A program made the translations under genes and the position numbers. 64,000 bases of DNA, taken from contig JAEXHI010000024.1 in the NCBI GenBank assembly GCA_023450085.1, positions 434,001 through 498,000 on the forward strand. The letters are read 5' to 3'. This document shows, piece after piece, positions 31,978 through 41,800 of the stretch (position 1 is the stretch's first letter; each line of letters begins with the position of its first letter). Source of the DNA: Bacteroidota bacterium. Its GTDB lineage: Bacteria; Bacteroidota; Bacteroidia; Sphingobacteriales; Sphingobacteriaceae. The notes beneath the pieces were generated by a model that worked only from the letters and a program-made list of their open reading frames with translations, did no database searches and was not told the origin of the DNA.

Positions 31978-33234
31978 TCAGGTCATTAATTGCTTAATCA
32001 TTTCTGAACTAAGTTCTCTTCCGGCTAATAACCTGTTGCTAAAAAATGATTTTGCGGCTTCGAAATGCGCCTTGTAGCCTTTCATATCTCCGTAGCCAAT
32101 AATAGAAGCCCACTCATGTACTGCTGTATGAAATTCGAGGTCGTCTTTTCTCATGCCCTTATTGTAAAGTGCTGCTTGTATCGTTTCTTCCAAGAGCTCT
32201 TCGTTTTTAAAGAGATACTCGGCAATGCCTAAGCGTAAACGGAAAGGTGGGGTTTGACAAATCAAATTATCGTAAGGATTAACATCCATTGCATGCCAAG
32301 CGCAAACCATACTCAAAATGCTTAAATGTGAATTTGGCTTTCTCTGATGTGCCCTATCCGCCAAACTAAAAGTCTCCATCACTTCTGCATTTAACAGCAT
32401 GGGTTTCTCCAGATCACTAAATATAAAATCTTTGGCTGCATAAATCTTTTCTCTAAAGGCCGTTTCGTTTTCCCCTATCATTAAAGCGAAAAGCTCACTT
32501 TCAGTTTTGGCATAGGCTCGTACTTGAGATTGCGCATAAGGATTTAAAATGGCCAATCCGGCATAAATGTGCGACTTATAGCTAAAGATGCGAAGTGTAG
32601 TCAATATTTTAATGTTATCAATTCCTCCGGCATACACAGGGTTATCCCAAGGATAAAAACCTGCATTTTTCCAAGCAGACCCCATACTCTCAAAACCCAT
32701 ATGCGTTACCGCTTGCGTATCGGCCACTATTTTATCATGCTGTTGGTAGCTATCCATTTCAATAATGTTAGAGCCAAGCGCTTCGTAAACCTTTAAAGCT
32801 TTTTGATAAACCTCATCGGTAGCTCTGTGACGAATGACCACCAATGTTTGCCCCTCAGTACTAAAGCCAGGACCGTGCAAAGAGTGACTGGTTACAATAT
32901 GTGTATCCGTAGGCAAGTACTTTTCAAAAGCGGCTATTTCGGGATGCTTTACCGAAGTTTGCCCAGCAACGATTGCTCCATACTTGGTGGATTTTGCAAA
33001 ACTTGAAACTACTTCATCAATTTTTTCGGCCTCCACGGCATAGATAATAAAATCTGATTTTCTGGAAACCTCGTGCCCATCTGCCAATATTGTTATTTTT
33101 TGAGACGAAAGCTCTTGTTGAAGTTCCTGCAATCGATGAGGCATGTCAGTTCCGCAAACTTCATAACCAGCTTTAGCAAAAGCCAGCGCGTAAAGCTTGC
33201 CCATATCTCCCATACCTATTATTCCTATATACAT
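31978..33234 (-). CDS. tyrA: Prephenate dehydrogenase
   Basis: The 418-residue protein begins with a Rossmann NAD(P) motif (IGIIGMGDMGKLYALAFAKAGY) and contains VTSHSLHGPGFSTEG and the Q-H region HMGFESMGSAWKNAGF typical of the TYR1-like (fungal-like) prephenate dehydrogenases. It oxidises and decarboxylates prephenate to 4-hydroxyphenylpyruvate for tyrosine synthesis. It has no chorismate mutase domain at its ends. It is not linked with other aromatic amino acid genes here. The subfamily call is from motif memory. Confidence 0.82.
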   Translation of the reverse strand: MYIGIIGMGDMGKLYALAFAKAGYEVCGTDMPHRLQELQQELSSQKITILADGHEVSRKSDFIIYAVEAEKIDEVVSSFAKSTKYGAIVAGQTSVKHPEIAAFEKYLPTDTHIVTSHSLHGPGFSTEGQTLVVIRHRATDEVYQKALKVYEALGSNIIEMDSYQQHDKIVADTQAVTHMGFESMGSAWKNAGFYPWDNPVYAGGIDNIKILTTLRIFSYKSHIYAGLAILNPYAQSQVRAYAKTESELFALMIGENETAFREKIYAAKDFIFSDLEKPMLLNAEVMETFSLADRAHQRKPNSHLSILSMVCAWHAMDVNPYDNLICQTPPFRLRLGIAEYLFKNEELLEETIQAALYNKGMRKDDLEFHTAVHEWASIIGYGDMKGYKAHFEAAKSFFSNRLLAGRELSSEMIKQLMT

Positions 33235-33396
33235 TTTGCAAATTTATTATCGCTTAACCATAAAAAAATGACCCGAATCAATTGATTTCTTGATTAAACA
33301 TCCTAACTTGAGCAAAATTAACGAGACACGCCAAGCGAATTGGCTATAATATTTATCTAAATATACTGTTTTAGTATAAACGATATTTACTAGATT

Positions 33397-34077
33397 ATGA
33401 GACAAACCATACTTTCTATCACTAGCATTTTATCTTTTACGCTTTGTTTTGGCAATGCTTTTGCCCAAACGCAACCACCTACCACTACTCAAAAACCAGT
33501 TGTAAACACTGTTAAAACAGGGACTTGGGAACGCGATTCGGTAAAAAACACCGATCCTAGCTTAAATGGACAATACCAATTTATGCTATCACGTACCAGA
33601 ACGTCGGCGGATGGCTACAAAATGGTAGCAAAATATAGATTAGATCAACTTTGGAAAAATGTAAGCGATACGCTAAGAAAAGAGCGGGCTGAAATGAAAA
33701 GTTTGCAACAAAAACTTACGGACCAAGGAAAAACAGTTAACTACCTAAAAACAGAAATTTCTGGCAAAGACGCTTCACTAAACGAAAGCAACGACAAGTT
33801 AAATGAGATTAAGCTTTTGGGGATCTCTTTTGATAAAGGCACTTACAGTATTATCGTGTGGAGCATTATTGGAGTTTTAGTGATTGCTTTAATCATTATA
33901 GTGGCTCGTTCTGGGAAAAGCATCAGCGAAGCCAAACATCGTTCACAGCTTTACAACGAGATTTCGGATGAGTACCAAGCTTATAAATCCAAAGCGGTAG
34001 AGAAGGAACGTAAATTAGCTAGGGAATTACAGGACGAAAGGAACAAGTTGGACGAGTTGACAAACGGGAAAAGGTAG
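33397..34077 (+). CDS. Secreted, membrane-anchored coiled-coil protein
   Basis: The 226-residue product has a signal peptide (1-23, ending FAQT), a Pro/Thr-rich stretch, a coiled coil (about 85-140), a membrane helix (about 152-173, IIVWSIIGVLVIALIIIVA) and a charged coiled-coil tail of ~50 residues. Homologues in Bacteroidota are sometimes labelled as tRNA methyltransferases, but no such motif is present, so that label should be avoided. Function unknown; a tether or scaffold between membrane and cytosol is possible. Confidence 0.75.
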   Translation: MRQTILSITSILSFTLCFGNAFAQTQPPTTTQKPVVNTVKTGTWERDSVKNTDPSLNGQYQFMLSRTRTSADGYKMVAKYRLDQLWKNVSDTLRKERAEMKSLQQKLTDQGKTVNYLKTEISGKDASLNESNDKLNEIKLLGISFDKGTYSIIVWSIIGVLVIALIIIVARSGKSISEAKHRSQLYNEISDEYQAYKSKAVEKERKLARELQDERNKLDELTNGKR

Positions 34078-34087
34078 TATTATATCC

Positions 34088-34111
34088 GTACTTTGTCTTG
34101 ATACAAAGTAC
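34088..34111. repeat. Hairpin repeat GTACTTTGT-N6-ACAAAGTAC
   Basis: Perfect 9-bp arms with a CTTGAT loop lie behind the coiled-coil gene. Sequences of the TTTGTCTTGATACAAA type are, in my recollection, frequent between genes in this group. The gap 34078-34330 has no other supported feature. It could also serve as a weak terminator for the upstream gene. Confidence 0.5.
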
Positions 34112-34330
34112 TGTAAAAATCAAGGCTGTATTGCCTTCCTTGAACTACGCTAGCAAAACTTTAATGGCGAAATTAGGATGTCTTTGCTCTTCCCTTTGCC
34201 AACGCTCGACTGCCTAATTTCTTAAGTTAGAATAAACATTTGCGCAAATACAAAAGTTTTACTGGGTATTTCGTCGGAATCCAATAAGTCCATTTGATGC
34301 TCTTCGCAAAGCTAGTAATTTAAGAAGACA

Positions 34331-35557
34331 CTACTTCTTCAACAACTCTTCCATTAATACCTCTGCTACCTTGGTAGCCTTTTGCTTGATATATGCTCGT
34401 GGAGTATTGTCTCCAACTTCATAAGTTAAAGCTTCTGCATTTAATACTTTCCCCAGCCAAGCTTTAGAAACATTACCGCCATTGCCTGATGGTTTGACAG
34501 TGGTTTTATTTTCTCCCTCAAAATCATGTAGCCCTTTTACCCATGCATTGGTGAGTCCTGGGCTATTGGTATCAAGTCTATCTTCATTGGTGTACAATAC
34601 GTCATTATAAGTAGAATGAAAATCCAATGCAAAGTAAACTTTAGCTCCTTGCTTTTTCACCTTGCTTAACAGATAATCTTTAATCGCTCTGGTTTCGGGC
34701 TGTTTAAAGTCAATCCAGTCCCTATTTAAATCTACGCCACCAAAGCTGTGCCTCCAATTACCTTCATCTATCCCATCTGGATTAATCATTGGAATAATCA
34801 CCAATTCATAGTTTTTAATAAAGTTTTTGGCTAGTTCACTGTTTCCTAATAAAGTTTCTACAAATTGAACCATGGCAAAGTAGCCAGAAATTTCAGGTGG
34901 ATGTTGGCGACTGAGCACCACCACCATTTTCTTTCCGTCACTTTTTTTGGAGTTCAAGGCAATGATAGGTTTACCACCGATGCTATGACCAATGATATTT
35001 TTTTCGAGCGAGTATGCTTTGGCTATTTGATCGATCCACTGATAAGATTGTCTTGAAGAAATAATTTCCTGCGCTGCCACTAACAGCGTATCTTTTGACA
35101 ATGCCAGTTTGAAAGATGCTTGGTCCTTTTCTTTATTTAATTTAACCCCACTTAGGTTTTGCCACGTCAAACCATCAGTACTTATTTTGGGTTGATAACG
35201 ATGTTTATTTTCGGGATAAACTAAATTAACATAAACATTTTTGCTTGCTTTTGCCCACACCTTAAATGCAAACCAAGGGCTTTGATTAATAGGCTTGTTC
35301 TCTGGCTCAATGGTAATGTTAAAGGTGCTATCATTTACTTTAGTTAATTGATTGAGCCTTGCCGAAAGAAAATCATTACTGAAACTTATCCCTTCTTTTT
35401 CAAAAGTAAAGGTCTTTTTTTCCTGTAACTTGATTTTGACCAAGGACAAATCAGTTGCAGCACCTTGGTTGAGTACAGGCTTTTTAACAGCACAACTGTG
35501 CAGCATCAATAAAAATGCGGCACTGATATAAAGGTGAGGGATGGTTTTCAATTTCAT
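34331..35557 (-). CDS. M14 zinc carboxypeptidase lipoprotein
   Basis: The 408-residue product has a lipoprotein signal with lipobox LHSC (Cys22). The N-terminal region (about 25-165) is a beta-rich domain of unknown role. The M14 domain follows with zinc ligands His219/Glu222 (RQHPPEISG) and His314 (DFHSTYND), the substrate-binding pattern NPDGIDEGNWRHSFGGVDLNRDW and the catalytic Glu380 (TYEVGD). It would cut C-terminal residues or amide bonds at the cell envelope. The start overlaps the stop of the upstream gene (ATGA), so translation is coupled. It ends a putative operon that starts with the sigma factor at 46444. Confidence 0.87.
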   Translation of the reverse strand: MKLKTIPHLYISAAFLLMLHSCAVKKPVLNQGAATDLSLVKIKLQEKKTFTFEKEGISFSNDFLSARLNQLTKVNDSTFNITIEPENKPINQSPWFAFKVWAKASKNVYVNLVYPENKHRYQPKISTDGLTWQNLSGVKLNKEKDQASFKLALSKDTLLVAAQEIISSRQSYQWIDQIAKAYSLEKNIIGHSIGGKPIIALNSKKSDGKKMVVVLSRQHPPEISGYFAMVQFVETLLGNSELAKNFIKNYELVIIPMINPDGIDEGNWRHSFGGVDLNRDWIDFKQPETRAIKDYLLSKVKKQGAKVYFALDFHSTYNDVLYTNEDRLDTNSPGLTNAWVKGLHDFEGENKTTVKPSGNGGNVSKAWLGKVLNAEALTYEVGDNTPRAYIKQKATKVAEVLMEELLKK

Positions 35558-36501
35558 TTGCCTATAAACAATCCGTAATGACTTTGCATGTATTTGATAA
35601 TAGCATCTGCAATTTTAGCACCCGATGCTTTACGTTCTGTTGCATTATTTCGCAAATTGGGTCCATGAGTTTCCAATTGAATAGCCGAAACTCCTCCACT
35701 AGTTTTTGACCCATAAGTTAGCGTACAATAACCCCCATTAAAATAATCATCGTTATTAGGCTTTGGGTCTTGCTTACTTGGCACGGCTCTAATTCCCTCG
35801 TTTTCCAGTAAAGTTCCGAAAGCATAATCACCCCTAATTAATTGAGAAAAAGGATAAGCAGAAATAGTAGATAGGTGATAAATGCTGGAAGTGGTGGCCA
35901 AATTGTTCAAAGCGGCATCTGTACCATTTAAATTAGTTTTTGATACGATATAACCTACTTCAATACGAGGGATAGTATGGCCATGACCATGCATGTCTAA
36001 AAATAAACCTTTGCCTACATTTTTCTGAACCATATCCTGTGCTCCTTTTAAAAACGCATGGTATTCGCGCCAAAGTTGGTTAGCTGCCTCTGTTTTATGA
36101 TAAGCTTCTTCTAATGATCTGTTGGGTTCCATTCTAGATCTGGCTACATCATTCACAATCATGTGCGGACGTAAACCTGTTCTGCTATATAGGGCATTGG
36201 ATATCTCAGTAGTTAAAGCCGTTACGTACAAATCCCTCACAATTACCGCATCAGGGTTATCTCTTTGCGGCCAACCATCAGGAATAATGGTTCCATCATG
36301 TGGAGAAGCCAAAATAATTGGCGACTGTAAATCTCCAACAATAAACTTGACATAGTTGTTACTCCCATACACCGTAGTATTAGGTTTATAGTCAACGATG
36401 GTTGGTGGCTGTTGATCATCTTCTTTATTACTACTACTCTTTTTACAAGATAAGATAAACAGACAGGTACTGAAATATATTAATAGGCTAATCTTTTTCA
36501 T
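35554..36501 (-). CDS. N-formylglutamate amidohydrolase-like lipoprotein (paralogue 1)
   Basis: From ATG 36501 the 315-residue product has a lipobox (LSC, Cys19). It carries the family motifs: SPHDGTIIP, RSRMEPNR, DMHGHGHT and LETHG, with His and Glu residues that could bind a metal. It resembles the N-formylglutamate amidohydrolase/poly-gamma-glutamate hydrolase-like group. Substrate is unknown; hydrolysis of an amide bond in an extracellular substrate is inferred. A homologue lies at 50515. Upstream is a metzincin-like gene (17 bp gap) and downstream the coupled M14 gene. Confidence 0.8.
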   Translation of the reverse strand: MKKISLLIYFSTCLFILSCKKSSSNKEDDQQPPTIVDYKPNTTVYGSNNYVKFIVGDLQSPIILASPHDGTIIPDGWPQRDNPDAVIVRDLYVTALTTEISNALYSRTGLRPHMIVNDVARSRMEPNRSLEEAYHKTEAANQLWREYHAFLKGAQDMVQKNVGKGLFLDMHGHGHTIPRIEVGYIVSKTNLNGTDAALNNLATTSSIYHLSTISAYPFSQLIRGDYAFGTLLENEGIRAVPSKQDPKPNNDDYFNGGYCTLTYGSKTSGGVSAIQLETHGPNLRNNATERKASGAKIADAIIKYMQSHYGLFIGK

Positions 36502-36518
36502 TGTTTTAAGCTTTTGAT

Positions 36519-37184
36519 TTAAATAAGTGATTTCTTGCCCCACTCTGTTAAAATTTCACCAACAATGTTTCCTACACCATAAGCTGGATCTTCTTTAACA
36601 TCCCTACCCCATTTGAATTCTTTTGGCACTTTATTATCGTGCCTGTAACCTCTGATATGCGTAAATTCATGTGCAATATGACGAGCTAATCGTCGTGCCA
36701 ACTCTCCTTTTTCCTGTAGCCAGTAATCGTAGGTGGTGAACTGGTAGCTGCAAGCATAGGAAGCGCCCATGGTGCCTTTTTTATCGCCATTGTTTCTAAT
36801 ATTGAGGAGGAGCTTTACTTCCTTTTCCTTCAATAGGTTTTGATAAACAGCCTCTCCACTAATACGACCTGTTTTTTCATCATAGACGGTTAAAAAACAA
36901 GCTTTTTTTGATTTACTATAGGCAGAATCGTTATAGCTTTGTTTGAATAGCGCTTCTTTAAATTCCTTTGATCGAAAAACTTTTGTCAGCAGCTCCTGAG
37001 CCTTTTTTACAGTATCGGCAAATCCGTTGGGCACTTTGGCTCCCTCTTCCACGGTATAGGAAACCAAAAGATTGAATTCGGCAACATTGGTTTGCTTTCT
37101 TGAGTTACCTAATAGGGGCTTAGCAAAAATATTGATGGCTAATAGCGCCAGAATGATTAATAATAACAGTCCTACTTTTTTCAT
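36519..37184 (-). CDS. Secreted metzincin-like putative metalloprotease
   Basis: The 221-residue form starts MKKVGLLLLIILALLAINIFA, an N-terminal signal or anchor helix; the alternative start 24 bases upstream is less likely. Near the C terminus HEFTHIRGYRHD gives HExxHxxGxxH, the metzincin zinc signature, where the third His replaces the Glu of gluzincins. The region before it is not recognised, and a Met-turn is not clear, so this is only a motif-level assignment. It sits in the SusCD operon, which suggests a role in degrading a proteinaceous or peptide substrate. Confidence 0.7.
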   Translation of the reverse strand: MKKVGLLLLIILALLAINIFAKPLLGNSRKQTNVAEFNLLVSYTVEEGAKVPNGFADTVKKAQELLTKVFRSKEFKEALFKQSYNDSAYSKSKKACFLTVYDEKTGRISGEAVYQNLLKEKEVKLLLNIRNNGDKKGTMGASYACSYQFTTYDYWLQEKGELARRLARHIAHEFTHIRGYRHDNKVPKEFKWGRDVKEDPAYGVGNIVGEILTEWGKKSLI

Positions 37185-37315
37185 TTTCCTCGTTTTAAAA
37201 TGATTCAATATTGTTTTTTAGAGGTAATATGAGGTAGAAATTAGGCAATGAAATAACAAGGAGGAGCATTTTACTCCCCCTGTTAAAAACATATTTGACT
37301 AAATATTAAGCGGTT

Positions 37316-38866
37316 TTAAGGATTTTGGATCATGTATGGATTGGCCTGCATTTCGCGTCTTGGAATTAAGAACTGCCAAGTATTACCGCCTGCGGCAGTA
37401 GTAAGAATACGGGCCAAAGTAGTGGTTGAACCACTTCCATTTCTATCTAAAGGCAAGTTCAATCTTTTGAGGTCTAAAAAGCGGAAGCCTTCGCCCCATA
37501 GTTCAATCCTTCTTTGCATCATGATCAAACCATTGTTATCATTTCCAATATCTGAGATATTATCTGGACGGGTATAATTAGGATCTCTATTTTTAGCCAA
37601 AGCATCAATAATATCGGCAGCTTCATTAAGCAAACCAAGTTTTGCCTTTGCTTCGGCAGCAATCAGGTACATTTCCGCTACACGCATATAAGGAATATCA
37701 CCTGCACTTACCGCTGGGTCAGAAACCACAAACTTCTTCTGCATATAAAGCGCTCTGGTTTGAGAAGCTACAGGTTGTCCCGTAGAAGCATCTATCACTC
37801 CTGGGAAATTAACGTAATCATTAATGTTATCACAGAATAATTTCCTTCTGATATCTGTATTGGTTAAAGAATTATAAAGCGAAATACTGATTTTCTTTGG
37901 GTTTGACCTGGTATGCGACGAGTTGAAATTCGAAGACATATAAGCATAAAATGAACCATAACTTGGTAATTGTTCCGGCAGCTGGTGTGCTCCCCACATC
38001 CACTCAGAGTTTTTCATATCACTAAATCCATCCAAATATGCCGAGCTCGACATTAATGGATAGCCTTTTAATGCTTCTTGTGCATAATAAGCGGCATCCG
38101 TCCAGTTTTGTTGGGTTAAAGCTACTCGAGCTTTAATTCCTTGGGCAACACTTTTATCAATATGAGTTCTATATAATCCTCTTGGTGGTGCTCCATCCAA
38201 TAAAGTAATTGCCTGATCAAGATCTTTGTTGACTTGGATGTATACCTCTTCAACGGTATTTCTAGGCTGTGGATCTAATGAGTATTTAGTAACTACTGGT
38301 ACTCCTAATTGAACTCTGGCCGAAGTAGTGTTTGGAGATGAAACATCTGACAGTGTTGCCTTATCATATCTTTTTCCAAAAAGTTGTACCAACATGAAGT
38401 GCGCCCAACCTCTTAAGGCCAAACATTCCCCTTTTATTACATTTTTTTGTGCTTCTGTAGCATCTGGAACTCTATCGATACCTTCTAAAAGAATATTAGC
38501 ATTAGCGATGATGCGATAATAAAGCCTGTAAGAAAAATAAGGCAAATCATTCAATTCCGAACGATGATCAGACCATCTATAGGCACCTCTAAAATATACG
38601 GTACCGGTAGCAGTATGTACAATATCTTCGCCCATGAAATCCATCACAATCATTATGGCAGGATGCCCATCTTGTTCCTGATCTGAGTATTGCATGTAAG
38701 TAGCGCGGTAAATCCCATTAAGCGCAACTTTTACGTTGTTAATGTTATCGAAGATTTTGGCTGCATCTATTTGGTCAGATGGCGTAGTATCTAGATAGCT
38801 CTTTTTGCATGAACCTAAGGTGAGCAAAAAGACAAGGACTGTTAAAACTGATAAATATCTTTTCAT
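37316..38866 (-). CDS. SusD/RagB-family nutrient-binding lipoprotein
   Basis: The 516-residue product from ATG 38866 has a lipobox (LTLGSC) and the SusD pattern: TPR-like helices, then GLYRTHIDKSVAQGIKARVALTQQNWTDAAYYAQEAL and the C-terminal WGEGFRFLDLKRLNLPL. It forms the lid of the SusC channel on the outer membrane. It lies 12 bp behind SusC. The ligand is not readable from sequence; the linked hydrolases hint at peptide-like material rather than a sugar, since no glycoside hydrolase is present. Confidence 0.93.
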   Translation of the reverse strand: MKRYLSVLTVLVFLLTLGSCKKSYLDTTPSDQIDAAKIFDNINNVKVALNGIYRATYMQYSDQEQDGHPAIMIVMDFMGEDIVHTATGTVYFRGAYRWSDHRSELNDLPYFSYRLYYRIIANANILLEGIDRVPDATEAQKNVIKGECLALRGWAHFMLVQLFGKRYDKATLSDVSSPNTTSARVQLGVPVVTKYSLDPQPRNTVEEVYIQVNKDLDQAITLLDGAPPRGLYRTHIDKSVAQGIKARVALTQQNWTDAAYYAQEALKGYPLMSSSAYLDGFSDMKNSEWMWGAHQLPEQLPSYGSFYAYMSSNFNSSHTRSNPKKISISLYNSLTNTDIRRKLFCDNINDYVNFPGVIDASTGQPVASQTRALYMQKKFVVSDPAVSAGDIPYMRVAEMYLIAAEAKAKLGLLNEAADIIDALAKNRDPNYTRPDNISDIGNDNNGLIMMQRRIELWGEGFRFLDLKRLNLPLDRNGSGSTTTLARILTTAAGGNTWQFLIPRREMQANPYMIQNP

Positions 38867-38878
38867 TATTGACAAATT

Positions 38879-41800
38879 CTATAATGTTATGTTAAGACCA
38901 AAACTTACGATACGAGAAGGCGCATAGGTATACTCGGCATCCCCAGTATAAGTTTGCGTTGGATCCATCCCTTTCCTCGCAGAGGTAATAAATAAATTCT
39001 CACCATTTACGTAAGCTTTAACATTGGTAAGCTTTAACCTGCTCAATAACTTTTTAGGGAAATTATAGGTTACCGAAACGGTCCTTAAATTCAGGTAATC
39101 AGATTTTGTTAACCAACGATCTGTATCTGAAATAGTGGTAGAAGTACTTAAGGCAGGGATGTCTGTTACATCTCCTACTTTTTGCCAGCGTTTCAACATG
39201 TCTACATGTAGTGCTCTACCGTTGGTGGTGGTTCCACCTCTAAACATTAAAGAGCGGTAGTCATTATCAAAGGTATACCCACCTACTTGATAGATCAACA
39301 ATGCTTGCAATGACCAGCTTTTGTAAGTAAATGTATTATTGATACTACCAAAGAAATCAGGAATAGCACTACCCGCGTAATAATAAGCAGCATTGGTAAT
39401 GGAAGTGGTATAAGTTTGACCATTATAAGTGGCTGGCGATACCGTTTTATCAATAGGCACGTATAAATTGCTACCTGTTTGCGGATCTACAGCTACCCAG
39501 TCTCTTAGCCAAAATTCGTACAGTGATTTACCTGTCTCATATTTTTTAGTTCCACTAACCCTTCCTTCATAAGATGATGGCAGCGAAAGAATTTTGTTCC
39601 TAAAGGTGCTCCAGTTCACGTCAACATTCCATCTGAAGCTTTTGGTTTTAATTGGAACGCCATTCAGTTGTACTTCTATCCCTTCGTTACGCATGCTTCC
39701 AAAATTATCATTGTAGGTAAGCAAACCAGAAGTTAACGGTAAGGTTACGGCAAACAATAAGTTGCTTGACTGGCGACGGAAAGCTTCTACCGTACCTCCC
39801 AATCTATTTTTAAGCACTGAAAATTCTACCGCTACGTCGGCATTTTGGTTAGACTCCCAAACCAAGTCGTTATTACCTGCTTGCGTAAGCAATGCCCCAG
39901 GTTCGGTTCCATTATTATAACCTAAATCATATAAACGTTGATAGGTAAAGTAACTACCGGTACGATCGTTACCCACCTCGCCATAGGACGCTCTTATTTT
40001 AAGTGCATTTACCCATTTCACCTTAAAGAAAGGCTCCCTATCTATGTTATAGGCACCACTTACCGACCAAAAATTACCTCTTCTACTTTGTGGAGAAAAT
40101 CTTGAGGAACCATCTCTTCTGAATGAGCCAGAGAACAGGTAACGTCCTTTATAGCTATAGTCTATTTTAGAAAGGTAACCTTCTGTTTTATAATCCCTGT
40201 CATAAGAACTTAAAGCGGTAGTAGTAGTCATATTGTCCAACACTGGCAATCCTGAAACCCCTTCACTACGTCGAGAACCTGAAAGATAATCGTAATAGTT
40301 CAAATAGTTCTCGTGACCAACTAATACACTAATTTTGTGTTTATCAATGGTTTTGCTCCAAGTTAAAAGCTGATTAAAGTTTAAATAGGTGGTTAAGGTG
40401 TTGGTTCTGGTGGTTCTTCCTACCCCCACTGCATCGCCCATTACACTGTTATCGTAAACATTACTGCGATAGTTTCCAAGGTTAAAGCTAAAGGTTGAAG
40501 TAAATTTGAAATCCTTCCAAAAATTAGCTTCTACATTGGTTACCCCATTTAATGAATTTCTTCTTACCTGGTTTACATTATATAATGTTTCGTAAACCAC
40601 GTTTCTTCCTGTAAAAAGAGGTCTGTAATCTCCCGGATCGTAAATTTTATTTCCATTTCCATCCAAAATATAAGCGCCTGTAACCGGATCATGCTTGAAA
40701 ACTGGGTAAATTGGAGCTAGAATAAGATCAGTATAAAATGGGTTTTCGTTAATTCCACTGCTTTCGTTCGCTTGATCTGATTTAGTGTAAGTTCCAAACA
40801 AGTTCAAGCCAAACTTCAACCAGCTCATTGGATTAGAATTAACCCTTAACCTACCAGAAAAGCGTTTAAAATCTGAACCAATTACGTAACCATTTTCATC
40901 TAAATAATTTAAAGAAACATAATGGTCTGTTTTACCAGCGCCACCACTTAAAGAAAGTGATAAATCAGTTCTCATTCCTACCCTCTCTAATTCATTCCTA
41001 AATCGAACATCGTCTGGATAAAGTAACCTGGCTTTAGGGTTAATTAAACCATTTTGCAATACAATCTCATCATCTGCCACATTGAAAGGATTCCATCCCA
41101 CATAGCCTTTCAAATCATTAGTAGCGGCGGCAGCGCTTCCAGAAGTTCCGTTTTTTAGCGCTTCCCAAACCACAGGGAAATATTGATAGGCGTCTAAAGT
41201 CTCATAATTAGGAAGTCCTCTTTCCGAGAAAGCGTGGGTAAGTTTTGCAGAAATATTACTTTTTCCGTTATTAATTCCTTTTTTAGTGGTAATTAACACT
41301 ACACCATTTGCTGCTCTAGAACCATACAAGGCAGTAGCTGAAGCATCTTTTAGGATAGAAATATTATCAATATCTTCAGGATTGATGTTACTAATTACAC
41401 CTTCATATGGCGCACCATCCAAGATGTAAAGCGGAGCATTATCTCCAGTAACGGAACCGAAACCTCTAATACGAATATCCGGTCCTTCTCCTGGCTGACC
41501 ATTACCCGCAGTGGTTTGTACCCCTGGCGAAGCTCCCACAATGGCAGCATTAAGGTTACTGATTGGTCTTTGCTCAATATCTTTTGCCGAAATTTTAGTT
41601 ACCGAGTTAGTCAGTTCATTTCTGGTAGTTGTACCAAAAGCAATAACCACTTCGTCTAATTGTTTACTGTCTTTGGTTAGTGCAACTTCATATTTATTAA
41701 GTGCCGTTAGGGTAATCTCCTTAGTTACATAACCAATGTAGGTTAATACTAAAACCTTATCATTGGCCTTAACGTTGATCGAAAAATTTCCGTCACCATT

